Positions 35,173 to 43,716 of a stretch of DNA of 64,000 nt are shown in pieces. The notes below the pieces were generated by a model. It made no database searches. It was not told the origin of the DNA and saw nothing but the letters and a program-made list of their open reading frames with translations. The first letter of the stretch is position 1, and each line of letters starts with the position of its first letter. The DNA lies in assembly GCF_947090785.1 (NCBI RefSeq), contig NZ_OX352320.1:2655001-2719000 (forward strand), read 5' to 3'. The position numbers and the translations under genes are program-made. Source of the stretch: Rheinheimera sp. MM224 (GTDB taxonomy: Bacteria > Pseudomonadota > Gammaproteobacteria > Enterobacterales > Alteromonadaceae).

Positions 35173-36375
35173 TTATCTGAACAATACTTTTTCTTTTTGG
35201 AACCAGCTGACACAAAAGGCCAGTAATGCGGTCGCTATCACCACTGTCGATCCAAAAATGGCCAGCAGCATACCCAGATCCATAGTACCTTTGATAAGCT
35301 CTTTAATTGCCAGCGCCACGTTAGCTACAGGCAACATGGCCATGGCCCAGGTCAGCTCTACACCTGGCATTAACGCCAGAATTAAAGGCATAAAAATAAT
35401 CATGCTCAAAGGGCCAATGTAGTTTTGTGCTTCTTTAAAACTACGGGCATAAATAGAGAGTGACAGCAGCAAGGATGCAAAAATGGCGGACAATGGGATC
35501 AGCATCATCAGGATCAGTAACAGATCAGCCACACCTAAAGTGGACATGGTTTTAGCGACAATATCCACGCCCATTAAAGAGCCAATCACATAACCCCAAC
35601 CACCAAAGCTGGTGACGGTAATCAGTGCAGAGGCTAATCCTGTGGTCAACACTGTCAGAAACTTACCTAACACAATAGAAGTTCTGCTGATCGGGCATAT
35701 CAATAAGGTTTCTAAAGTGCCACGCTCTTTCTCACCGGCGCCAATATCAATAGCGGGGTAAGAACAGCCTGCTAAACATAAAGGGATCAGGATATAAGCA
35801 ATTAAACCACCAATTTTTTCACCTAAATTTTCACGGCTTTCGGCGGTGTTTACTTTTTCCAGTTTCACTGGCTGCAATAATGCATCTACTTTTTCTGCGC
35901 TGACACCTAAGCTTTCAAGCTTAGCCAGTTGCAGTTTTTTGCTGTAATCCCGAAGCAACTGATTGAAGTATTTATCAATCATATCGAGCTGTGACGACAT
36001 GTTGTAAATCACTGTCCATTGGCTTTGCGAAAGGTTGCCAGCATCAGCACTAAAGTCGTCGGCGATAATAATAGCCAAATCAAATTTATCATCACGAATA
36101 GCCTGCTTCAGTGCTTCAGGTTCGGTCAACTCAGACTCTACCTTTTTGAAATTCTTATGATAAAACAAAGCTTCTGTCAGCTCTGATGCTTTCTCTGCAT
36201 TGATAATGACATAACGATGTTCTTCCGCTTCGGCTTTTTTGGCCACATTAGCCACCACCAATCCCATAATGCCAAACAGCACAGGGAAGACAATAATCGG
36301 CAGTAAAATGACAAAAAACATGGTTTTTTTATCACGGAGCAGTTCTGTCAGTTCCTTCAAATATACTTGCCACAT
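35173..36375 (-). CDS. natB: ABC-2 type exporter permease, NatB-like
   Basis: 400 residues. An N-terminal helix (KTMFFVILLPIIVFPVLFGIMGLV) is followed by a large periplasmic region (~45-190), then five helices, e.g. GGLIAYILIPLCLAGCSYPAIDIG, the amphipathic-gate ERGTLETLLICPISR, and LADLLLILMMLIPLSAIFASLLLSLS. The ERGTLETLL motif is the hallmark of ABC-2 permeases of the NatB/CcmB-like group. NatAB exports sodium or, in related systems, other solutes. Its start directly follows the natA stop (TAA-ATG). Confidence 0.85.
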   Translation of the reverse strand: MWQVYLKELTELLRDKKTMFFVILLPIIVFPVLFGIMGLVVANVAKKAEAEEHRYVIINAEKASELTEALFYHKNFKKVESELTEPEALKQAIRDDKFDLAIIIADDFSADAGNLSQSQWTVIYNMSSQLDMIDKYFNQLLRDYSKKLQLAKLESLGVSAEKVDALLQPVKLEKVNTAESRENLGEKIGGLIAYILIPLCLAGCSYPAIDIGAGEKERGTLETLLICPISRTSIVLGKFLTVLTTGLASALITVTSFGGWGYVIGSLMGVDIVAKTMSTLGVADLLLILMMLIPLSAIFASLLLSLSIYARSFKEAQNYIGPLSMIIFMPLILALMPGVELTWAMAMLPVANVALAIKELIKGTMDLGMLLAIFGSTVVIATALLAFCVSWFQKEKVLFR

Positions 36376-37176
36376 TTAGTTGTACTCCTTGTTCTGTCCT
36401 GCCGGATTAATCACATTCATAAAGGACTGACGTAAATCACCATCCGCACTTAAGGCTTTAAAAGCATCAAAGCTGTCGGAAAACGCGCTAATGCCTTTGT
36501 CGATCACCACCACCCGATCACACAAAGAGGCCGCTTCATCCAAATGATGGGTAGAGAAAATAACAGGAGTACCCTGCTTCTTCAGCGAGCGGATAAAATC
36601 CAATACCGTTTGGGTGGTCATAATATCCAGACCAGTAGTAGGTTCATCTAAAATAACCACTTTAGGCGAATGCACCACAGCACGGGCTATAGCGGTTTTT
36701 TGCTTCATACCGCTGGACATGGCATCGGCTTTGCGGTTAGCAAAGTCGTGCATATTTAGCAAAGTGAATAACTCTTCAATACGCTGTTTTAAGGCTGTTT
36801 CGCTCATGCCGTGCAAACGGGCAAAATAAGCGATGTTTTCGTACGCAGTTAAACGGCCATATAAACCAGTGCTGCTGGATAAAAAACCGATTTTTTTCCG
36901 TGCCAGTACCGGCTGCTTTAGAACATCTACACCTTCAATCAGCACAGAACCTGAATCCGGCTGCAAAGCGGTAGATAAAATACGTAAGGTGGTGGTTTTA
37001 CCTGCGCCATTGGGGCCTAATAAACCTAATACTTCGCCGGAGCCGCAATCAAAGCTGACATTGCGTACCGAATGGAAAGCTTCTTTGCTGTAACGCACAT
37101 CTTGTTTTTCACTGTCCGACAACTTTTGACCACGACTAATGGCAAAAGATTTAGCCAGCGCTTCTATTTTTATCAT
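36376..37176 (-). CDS. natA: ABC exporter ATPase, NatA-like
   Basis: 266 residues. Walker A LLGPNGAGKTTT (~54), signature MSSGMKQKTAIARA (SSGMKQK variant typical of NatA/CcmA types), Walker B VVILDEPTTGLD and H-loop FSTHHLDEA. It powers the NatB permease at the inner membrane. Its ATG overlaps the stop of the upstream DUF3025 gene (ATGA), and it abuts natB, so all three are one operon. Confidence 0.92.
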   Translation of the reverse strand: MIKIEALAKSFAISRGQKLSDSEKQDVRYSKEAFHSVRNVSFDCGSGEVLGLLGPNGAGKTTTLRILSTALQPDSGSVLIEGVDVLKQPVLARKKIGFLSSSTGLYGRLTAYENIAYFARLHGMSETALKQRIEELFTLLNMHDFANRKADAMSSGMKQKTAIARAVVHSPKVVILDEPTTGLDIMTTQTVLDFIRSLKKQGTPVIFSTHHLDEAASLCDRVVVIDKGISAFSDSFDAFKALSADGDLRQSFMNVINPAGQNKEYN

Positions 37177-38042
37177 GCCTTATTCCCTGCTGATGCTTCT
37201 GTTGCTTCGGATGAGTCAGGTTTATGTCGTTTTGGTCTGAAGTAGCTGGTATCGGCGTAAAAAGCCTCATCCTGCTCTTTGTACCAACCCGGAACCCCCA
37301 ACAAAGGTAACGGACTAAGCTGTTGATTATCAAGTAGCAGTTCTGCTTGCACAAGTTGTTTTGCCAATAAATCATCAACAAAATTGTAACCTTTTATACC
37401 CTTGGGGAACTCGCTGTGTTCCGGCAATTCAATACACCATAATTTGCCGGTTAAGCCAATAAAGGGTCGGGTCGCCATTTCATAATTGGCATGACCAAAA
37501 ATAATAGGGTTTAGCTCAGCCCAGAGTTTTTTGTGCTGATAAAAGGCTTGTGTCCATTGATGATCACGTAATAAATCCAGCATAAAACGCTGTGAAGGCC
37601 TTACGCAAAGCACCACCCCGCATTCGTCCAGTAAAGTAAGCTTATGCCGCACCTTAGTGCGATCTTTGCTGCCAAACTGCTGAATTTGCGCCATGTGTAA
37701 CTGATTCATCAGCTGCTTACTTTTGGGGAATAAACACCAAATCAAAGCGCCAAATAAGTCATGCCAGTTGTTCAGACGCATCGGAATTTTCTGGCTTTGC
37801 GAAATAAAGTCTTCGTAATAACGACCATCATCGTCAAGCTTTGTGCTGTTTACAAAACTCCAGTCCTGCAATCTGGTGTGCTGATGCAACCATGCCGTCA
37901 ACAGCTGTGGTGATGGGAAATCAGTCTGCTCTGCTAAAGGAAAAAAAGCGGCCAAAGCACTGAATATGCCGGGCTCAGAAAACAGCTCTGGTAACCATGC
38001 TGTCGGGGCTGTGAATCTGGAATTTACGCTATTTTTTTGCAT
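37173..38042 (-). CDS. DUF3025 protein of unknown function
   Basis: 289 residues from the ATG at 38042; an in-frame TTG at 38087 is an alternative (AGGT 4 bases upstream) and the true start is unsettled. The conserved core reads RLNNWHDLFGALIWCLFPKSK (~90-110) and RHKLTLLDECGVVLC, then MATRPFIGLTGKLW, and matches DUF3025. It has no signal peptide or membrane helix, so it is probably cytoplasmic. The coupling to natA (4-base overlap) suggests use in the same process, which is unknown. Confidence 0.75.
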   Translation of the reverse strand: MQKNSVNSRFTAPTAWLPELFSEPGIFSALAAFFPLAEQTDFPSPQLLTAWLHQHTRLQDWSFVNSTKLDDDGRYYEDFISQSQKIPMRLNNWHDLFGALIWCLFPKSKQLMNQLHMAQIQQFGSKDRTKVRHKLTLLDECGVVLCVRPSQRFMLDLLRDHQWTQAFYQHKKLWAELNPIIFGHANYEMATRPFIGLTGKLWCIELPEHSEFPKGIKGYNFVDDLLAKQLVQAELLLDNQQLSPLPLLGVPGWYKEQDEAFYADTSYFRPKRHKPDSSEATEASAGNKA

Positions 38043-38178
38043 GAATAAGAAAAAACCGTTGGTTGTAGTGAAAGCATACCTTGTCAATTACCTGTAAAAA
38101 CCTCTTGCAATTTTCTTGTAAGCTGGCAAATTCAAGGGGTACGTTTAGACGTACATACTGCCAAAATTTTTTACCCGT

Positions 38179-38300
38179 CGTTCTTGACGCCGCAGCTTTG
38201 TTACCTGCGTTCGCTCGCCCCAATCACATAGGACAACTATGTTCATGGGGACTCGTTCGCTTGTCGCCGCTCTGCAACGCCAATTACTTAGGGTAAGAGC
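38179..38300 (+). repeat. Structured repeat upstream of asnB
   Basis: CGTTCTTGACGCCGCAGCTT at 38179 continues through TTGTTACCTGCGTTCGCTCGCC to 38219. A related sequence with about 75-80% identity over 40 bases occurs after asnB at 40003-40043, same orientation. The CCCCA/TGGGG and ACATAG/CTATGT segments around 38217-38260 can fold into an interrupted hairpin. A 21-codon ORF (38239-38304, MFMGTRSLVAALQ...) lies in it but has no clear ribosome site. Confidence 0.5.
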
Positions 38301-38328
38301 TTAAATAATTAATTAGAGGTTACTCATC

Positions 38329-39993
38329 ATGTGTTCGATATTTGGGGTGCTTGACATCAAGACTGATGTTAAAGCCTTGCGCCAGCAGGCGCTACAGTTA
38401 TCTAAATTATTACGTCATCGTGGACCAGACTGGTCAGGCGTATGGAACAACGACCATGCTATTTTAGTGCATGAACGTCTGGCTATCGTAGATACTGAAA
38501 ATGGCGCCCAGCCCCTGATTAATCCAAATCGAAATCACATTCTGGCAGTGAATGGTGAGATTTATAATCACAAGAATTTAGAGAAAAACTTAACAGTGGA
38601 CTATCAGTTCCAGACCAAATCGGACTGCGAAGTGATATTACCTTTGTACTTACAGCACGGCGTTGATTTTATCGATCAGCTGCAAGGTATGTTTGCCTTT
38701 ATTCTGTACGACGCAGAGCAAAACCGTTACCTGATTGCCCGTGACCATATTGGCATTATTCCACTGTATTACGGTTACGACGAACATGGTCAGCTGTATG
38801 TGGCGTCTGAATTAAAAGCTCTGGTGCCTGTGTGTAAACAAATGCAGGAATTCCCGCCAGGCCATTACTTTGATAGCAAAGTGGGCAAACTGGTGCAGTA
38901 TTATCAGCGTGACTGGCAAAGTTTTGATGCAGTCAAAGACAATCCGGCTGACTTAGGCGAATTACGCGCAGCACTTGAGCAAAGCGTAAAAAGCCATTTA
39001 ATGTCAGACGTGCCTTATGGTGTGTTGTTATCCGGTGGTCTGGATTCGTCACTGATCTCCGCTATTACCCAGCAATTTGCCCGTAATCGCGTGGAAGATG
39101 ACGGTCAGTCCGAAGCCTGGTGGCCTCGCCTGCACTCTTTTGCCGTAGGTTTACAAGGTTCACCTGATTTAGTAGCAGCGCGTAAAGTAGCGGACAGCAT
39201 AGGCACAGTGCACCACGAAGTGTTGTTTACTGTGCAGGAAGGTTTAGATTCACTGCGTGACGTGATCTATTTCCTCGAAACCTATGATGTCACCACTATT
39301 CGTGCTTCAACCCCTATGTACTTAATGGCCCGTAAAATCAAAGCCATGGGTATTAAAATGGTGTTGTCAGGCGAAGGCTCAGATGAAATTTTTGGTGGTT
39401 ATTTGTATTTCCACAAAGCGCCTAACGCCAAAGAATTCCATGAAGAAACTTTACGTAAGCTGGACAGGTTGCATATGTTTGACTGCAACCGCGCCAACAA
39501 AGCCATGTCGGCCTGGGGTATTGAAGCCCGCGTACCTTTCCTCGACAAGCACTTTATGGATGTCGCTATGCGCTTAAATCCTGAAGCGAAAATGTGTGGC
39601 AAAGGCAAAATGGAAAAACACATTTTGCGTCAGGCCTTTGATGGCTTGTTACCTCACGAAATTTTATGGCGCCAAAAAGAGCAGTTCTCAGACGGTGTAG
39701 GCTACAGCTGGATTGACAGTTTAAAAGCTCATGCTGAAAAAGAAGTGACGGATCAGCAAATGGCAACAGCGGCTTTCCGCTTCCCGGTCAACACTCCGGA
39801 TAGCAAAGAAGCCTATTACTATAGGGTGATCTTTGAAGAGCATTTCCCACACACAGGCGCAATTTCCTGTGTACCAGGTGGTAAGTCGGTCGCTTGTTCT
39901 ACTCCTGAAGCTTTGGCATGGGATGCGAAAATGGCACAAATGACAGACCCATCAGGGCGTGCTGTACGAGACGTCCACGAACAAGGTTATTAA
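38329..39993 (+). CDS. asnB: Asparagine synthetase B (glutamine-hydrolysing)
   Basis: 554 residues, the same length as E. coli AsnB. The mature enzyme starts with the nucleophilic cysteine (M-C2-SIFGV) of the class II glutamine amidotransferase domain (~2-200; RHRGPDWSG, NGEIYNH). The synthetase domain has the PP-loop LLSGGLDSSLISA (~232) and GEGSDEIFGGY. It makes asparagine from aspartate, glutamine and ATP. GAGG precedes the ATG. It is monocistronic and flanked on both sides by related repeat sequences. Confidence 0.97.
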   Translation: MCSIFGVLDIKTDVKALRQQALQLSKLLRHRGPDWSGVWNNDHAILVHERLAIVDTENGAQPLINPNRNHILAVNGEIYNHKNLEKNLTVDYQFQTKSDCEVILPLYLQHGVDFIDQLQGMFAFILYDAEQNRYLIARDHIGIIPLYYGYDEHGQLYVASELKALVPVCKQMQEFPPGHYFDSKVGKLVQYYQRDWQSFDAVKDNPADLGELRAALEQSVKSHLMSDVPYGVLLSGGLDSSLISAITQQFARNRVEDDGQSEAWWPRLHSFAVGLQGSPDLVAARKVADSIGTVHHEVLFTVQEGLDSLRDVIYFLETYDVTTIRASTPMYLMARKIKAMGIKMVLSGEGSDEIFGGYLYFHKAPNAKEFHEETLRKLDRLHMFDCNRANKAMSAWGIEARVPFLDKHFMDVAMRLNPEAKMCGKGKMEKHILRQAFDGLLPHEILWRQKEQFSDGVGYSWIDSLKAHAEKEVTDQQMATAAFRFPVNTPDSKEAYYYRVIFEEHFPHTGAISCVPGGKSVACSTPEALAWDAKMAQMTDPSGRAVRDVHEQGY

Positions 39994-40427
39994 AATACCC
40001 TGCGTTCTTGAAGCTGCAACTTTGTTGACCGCGTTCAGTCCATATTTGTTTTTCCAGGACGGGCGCGGATAAACAGTGCCCCTACACGTCGCCTCGTTGC
40101 AACATCAATGACTTTGGGTATTAACTTGAGTTCAAAACTGTAGGGGTGGGGCTTGTTCCCACCCGTCTTGTGATACCGCGATGTTACTCGAAAATACCAC
40201 GGCACTGATGGAAGGGCCGGAACAAGCCACGGCCCTTCCACTTGAGTCCGTCTTAAGTTTAAGTACTGCTTTTCTATGGCTTTTCTTTTCATCCTCTGCT
40301 ATTCCTCAATTGATTGTATTTTTTTTCGGCGAATAATGCGTTTTTATCGGGTTTCGCTAGCGAAATAGTCCGGTAGATCGTATGTTAGGCGCCATCTGAA
40401 TATGCCCTGAATTATGGATCTAAGACT
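39994..40427. repeat. Repeat-rich gap after asnB
   Basis: No gene is seen. It holds the asnB-flanking repeat (40003-40043); GCCCCTACA-family copy 2, with GACGGGCGCGGATAAAC at 40058-40074 and an inverted unit TGTAGGGGTGGGGCTTGTTC (40139-40158) with stem GGGTGGG/CCCACCC; an 11-base perfect hairpin TGGAAGGGCCG/CGGCCCTTCCA (40209-40219, 40230-40240); and a perfect 14-base palindrome TTTCGCTAGCGAAA (40352-40365). Confidence 0.7.
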
Positions 40428-42446
40428 GTGATCAATTTATCCAAATCCCTGTTCACTTTGGTGGTACTTGCCAGCTTAAGTGGGGATCTGAATGCAGAAA
40501 CGGCTCTGACAGGTCAATGGCTGACCGACTTAGAAAAACAAACTTTACTCGACCCACAAACCTCAGGTGTCACCTTCCGTAAAGGTGAGCTGGTGGTGGT
40601 GGGCGATCAAAGTGCGCATGAAACCAACAGGATGAAACTGTTCCGTATCGACCCGAATACAGCAGCAGCTATAACTCAGCCTATTCAAATTACTATTGCC
40701 GACAGCTTAAAAAACAGCTGCTTTTACAACTATTTAGCAGATAAGCCAGATTTGGAAGCTTTGACATGGGACAGATTGGACGACACCACTTTAATTACGG
40801 TGACCGAAGATGCGTCTGCTTATCAGCTAAGCAACGAGTGCGCTAAAAAGTTTAACCAGTCCAACTCTACAGCTTACCCGACTCTACTGTTAAAAATTCA
40901 GGTCGACAGTGCTTTAACCCGCGCTGAAATAGTGGCCGTGCGGCCCGTGCAATTTCCACTGGAAACCAAAGTAGGTAATTTCCCGAATGACGGCATTGAA
41001 GGTTTAGCTGTAGATGATCACCAGAACCTATATCTGGCGCTGGAGCAAGATATTGCCAATAAGCCTAAGCTATTTAAAACCCGTTTAACTCAGGATTTCT
41101 GGCTGCGCGATAACTTTGTCAAAGTGATAGACGCTAATCTGACCTTACCTGTACTGGATGACAACGATCACCCTATTAATGGCATTGAATTTTTACCCAG
41201 CCCTATTTTAGGCCACCCGGGTTATTTAGTGGCGGTGGCGCGTAATGATGACGAGTTATGGGTGTTCGATTTAACCAACCGTATTCCGCCTTATGTTCAA
41301 AAGCTGAGCTTTTATGTTAGTACAGACGACAGTGGCCTTTGCCCAGCCTATGACAAGTTGGTGCAAACAGCGCTGGAAGCCGTGACTATCAGCAACGGTA
41401 CTGTGTATTTAATTAACGACCCTTGGAAGCAGCATTACGCTGATAATATTCAGTGTGGCACTCATACCGATAAATTTAAACGTATGTCACCGCTGCTGTT
41501 TAAAATGCCGGTTGACCCGCGTTGGTACACACCGTACCGGCCTAAAACTCAAACCGCCTTACCTTCGATCAGTGGTTTAGCGGCTTTGGATCAAAATCAT
41601 TATCTGGCAGTGCAGGATAAAAAAATTCAGCGTCAGGGCGACCGCTTAACCTTAATTCAGGTCAATCAGGATCAGCAATTGACAGCCCAAAGCTTGTTTG
41701 TGACCAACTGGCCAGCCGGTCAGGCATCCAACGACTTAGAGGCCGTTTGCGCTTTACCTGGTCAGAATGGCGAGTTTTTAATGGCAGAAAGTGGTACCTG
41801 GCAAGGTTCTTTTGGCCGCCTGTTTCATATCAAAGTATTCCCAACCTATGCACAGGTACTGAATACTTTTGAGTTACCGGTCGAGCGCGACAGCAGCCCG
41901 GAGCAGGATGGCGATAACTTTGAAGGTTTGGCTTGTGTAAAAAAAGATGTGAACCGTTATCTGGTGATTTTAGGTGAACGTGGCACAGCCACAGCAGCCG
42001 GATTTTTACAATGGGGTGAACTGGACATGGCAGCAGCCAACATTCAGTGGAACGGCCAGAAAATTCAGGTGACAGGACCAACCGCACTTAAAAACCGCAA
42101 TTACAACAGAGTGATAGCCGACTTACATCTGGAAGGCGATGTACTTTGGGCCAGCGCAGTGCTCGATAGCTCAGACAATGGCCCTTTCACCAGTGCAGTG
42201 TATCCGCTTGCGCTGGTGAACGTTGCGGCAAAACAACCCATCAGTTTAATGGCGGAGCGACCAGTGTTATGGCAAATCGATGGCTTTAAAGTAGAAGCTT
42301 TAGCCAGCCCAAGCCCATTGATCCCGGGTTCAGCCTTGATTATTGGCACAGACGATGAAAACTACCACGGCCAGTTCCGGCCCTTAGCGACTACAGAGCA
42401 AAGTCCATATGGCAACCCAAGCCCCAAACCAGCCACAACAAAATAA
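40428..42446 (+). CDS. Secreted protein, esterase-like phytase family candidate
   Basis: 672 residues from a GTG start chosen because a signal peptide (LFTLVVLASLSGDLNA-E) follows at once; the ribosome site is weak (GGATCTAAG). The body has recurring EGL motifs with acidic and aromatic residues (DGIEGLAVDDHQNLYLALEQD at ~187, LEALTWDRLDD, SNDLEAVC, NFEGLACVKKD), the pattern of the esterase-like-activity-of-phytase family, which forms a beta-propeller. Periplasmic or secreted phosphate-ester hydrolysis is possible but not proven. The 3' end overlaps the VF530 gene by 38 bases in another frame. Confidence 0.65.
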   Translation: MINLSKSLFTLVVLASLSGDLNAETALTGQWLTDLEKQTLLDPQTSGVTFRKGELVVVGDQSAHETNRMKLFRIDPNTAAAITQPIQITIADSLKNSCFYNYLADKPDLEALTWDRLDDTTLITVTEDASAYQLSNECAKKFNQSNSTAYPTLLLKIQVDSALTRAEIVAVRPVQFPLETKVGNFPNDGIEGLAVDDHQNLYLALEQDIANKPKLFKTRLTQDFWLRDNFVKVIDANLTLPVLDDNDHPINGIEFLPSPILGHPGYLVAVARNDDELWVFDLTNRIPPYVQKLSFYVSTDDSGLCPAYDKLVQTALEAVTISNGTVYLINDPWKQHYADNIQCGTHTDKFKRMSPLLFKMPVDPRWYTPYRPKTQTALPSISGLAALDQNHYLAVQDKKIQRQGDRLTLIQVNQDQQLTAQSLFVTNWPAGQASNDLEAVCALPGQNGEFLMAESGTWQGSFGRLFHIKVFPTYAQVLNTFELPVERDSSPEQDGDNFEGLACVKKDVNRYLVILGERGTATAAGFLQWGELDMAAANIQWNGQKIQVTGPTALKNRNYNRVIADLHLEGDVLWASAVLDSSDNGPFTSAVYPLALVNVAAKQPISLMAERPVLWQIDGFKVEALASPSPLIPGSALIIGTDDENYHGQFRPLATTEQSPYGNPSPKPATTK

Positions 42447-42657
42447 CCCGCTGCACGGTTTTACCCTGCAGCAAATTCTGGAGTTACTGGTTGAACATCA
42501 AGGCGGCTTTGCTCCTTTAGCAAAGCAAATACCGCTAAAATGCTTCAGCTCCAACCCCAGCATCAAATCCAGCCTGACGTTTTTACGCAAAACGCCCTGG
42601 GCCAGAACGCAAGTGGAAGAGTTGTTTATCAAACTGAAGTTATACCAAAAAGGCTAG
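42409..42657 (+). CDS. VF530 family DNA-binding protein
   Basis: 82 residues. NPLHGFTLQQILELLVEHQG and CFSSNPSIKSSLTFLRKTPW match the VF530 family (DUF2132), small helical proteins whose Vibrio fischeri structure resembles DNA-binding folds. The first ~12 residues are glutamine/proline-rich and overlap the upstream gene; the start could lie further in but no better ATG exists. The stop codon sits inside the terminator stem. Confidence 0.88.
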   Translation: MATQAPNQPQQNNPLHGFTLQQILELLVEHQGGFAPLAKQIPLKCFSSNPSIKSSLTFLRKTPWARTQVEELFIKLKLYQKG

Positions 42658-42675
42658 CCGCAAGGCTGGCTTTTT
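42648..42675 (+). terminator. Terminator overlapping the VF530 stop
   Basis: AAAAGGCTAGCC (42648-42659), loop GCAA, GGCTGGCTTTTT (42664-42675): 12 pairs including two G-T. The TAG stop (42655-42657) is inside the left arm. Confidence 0.85.
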
Positions 42676-42876
42676 CGTTTCCGATGCTGATGCATTTATC
42701 TTTTACACACTTCACTGAGCAGGCTGAACCTGTAGCATTTTATATTTTCGAATAGAAAATTGTTGAAACCGCTACGTAGCGCCGTTAAGTTAAAAACTGT
42801 TATCAGAGCTAGATCTAACCTGATTATCAGCCTTATCTTCCGGATTTGGGCCGATAAATAGCTCAATGGAAAATAC

Positions 42877-43200
42877 ATGCATTTAGCAACCAGTGAATAC
42901 ATAGCAAAAAACCCTGTTGGTCAGTCCGTGCCTGTTGTGTTCAATCTTTACGCGCCGGAGCTTGATCCTTTGTCTGAACAGGGCGATTATCGCTGTAAAA
43001 TTGAAATTCCGGCGATTTCATTCGAAAAGTATGCCTATGGTGTCGACTCGCTGCAGGCCTTATGTTTAGCGGTTGAAACCTTGAGGCTGACTATGAGTTC
43101 TTTGCAGTCCGATGGCTGGCGTTTTTATTTTCCACAGCATCAGGATCATCACTTTGATTTGCTGTCTGCATATTTTCCCAGATCAGACGTACAGCTATAA
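42877..43200 (+). CDS. Hypothetical protein with YGVDSLQALCLA motif
   Basis: 107 residues, no signal or membrane segment. The most distinctive stretch is KYAYGVDSLQALCLAVETLR (~49-68), a pattern shared by small bacterial unknowns of the DUF6968 kind; the assignment is from memory and uncertain. The C-terminus is aromatic and histidine-rich (WRFYFPQHQDHHFDLL). A weak GGAAAA precedes the ATG. Role unknown. Confidence 0.65.
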   Translation: MHLATSEYIAKNPVGQSVPVVFNLYAPELDPLSEQGDYRCKIEIPAISFEKYAYGVDSLQALCLAVETLRLTMSSLQSDGWRFYFPQHQDHHFDLLSAYFPRSDVQL

Positions 43201-43268
43201 TGCCTTACATATCAGTTGAGGCATAACAAAGGTCAAAACAAACTCCATCATTAAAGAGGACCAGCAGT

Positions 43269-43643
43269 TTGGAGATATACACCATAGAAATCACCCTTCC
43301 ATTCAAAGCCAAAACGCCGTGGCGCCGCGTGATTGAAGTGGAAGACGACACGCCCTTTTTTGAATTGCACTATTTTATCCAGACCATGGTGAAGTTTGAT
43401 AATGACCACTTGTACGAGTTTCATATTGCCAAAACTCCAGGCCGGAACACTCAGCGTATTGATGATGGCAAAATGCTGAACGAGGTATACCCGCTGGTCG
43501 GCAGTAAGGTGTTTTATCTATTTGATTTTGGTGATTGCTGGTTATTTCAATTTAAAAAATTACGCAAAAAAGCTGAAAAACAACCTCGGGTAAAATACCC
43601 AAGAGTGATTGAGTCTGAGGGCCGAAACCCAAGGCAGTACTAA
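43269..43643 (+). CDS. pRiA4b ORF-3-like domain protein
   Basis: 124 residues from a TTG start with AGAGGA 8 bases upstream. The sequence IEITLPFKAKTPWRRVIEVE, TPFFELHYFIQTMVKFDNDHLYEF, and YLFDFGDCWLFQF follows the plasmid pRiA4b ORF-3 family. That family's 'PPIWRR...LH..IQ..fgW...HLheF...YdfGDdW' pattern is present but shorter than usual. Function unknown; often found near mobile or defence genes, but nothing of that kind is next to it here. Confidence 0.75.
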   Translation: MEIYTIEITLPFKAKTPWRRVIEVEDDTPFFELHYFIQTMVKFDNDHLYEFHIAKTPGRNTQRIDDGKMLNEVYPLVGSKVFYLFDFGDCWLFQFKKLRKKAEKQPRVKYPRVIESEGRNPRQY

Positions 43644-43661
43644 TTGACTAAATAACTAAAT

Positions 43662-43703
43662 AAAAAAAGCCCGGCGAAGTTTATCCGCGCCGGGCTTTTT
43701 TTT
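43662..43703. terminator. Bidirectional terminator
   Basis: A7-GCCCGGCG (43662-43676) pairs with CGCCGGGC-T8 (43688-43703), between the convergent pRiA4b-like gene and the di-haem lipoprotein gene. Confidence 0.93.
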
Positions 43704-43716
43704 ATCCCTATTCGAA

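Noticed and set aside
38239..38304. 21-codon ORF in the repeat before asnB as an attenuator peptide
   Set aside because: No ribosome site and no asparagine codons, so an amino-acid attenuator for asnB is not supported.
40380..40395. GTTAGGC sequence resembling an integron attC core
   Set aside because: No matching left core site or typical imperfect stem was found upstream and there is no integrase or cassette array.
40428..42446. Assignment as a classic beta-propeller phytase
   Set aside because: The calcium and phosphate-binding motifs of characterised BPP phytases were not identifiable; only the looser esterase-like-phytase pattern fits.
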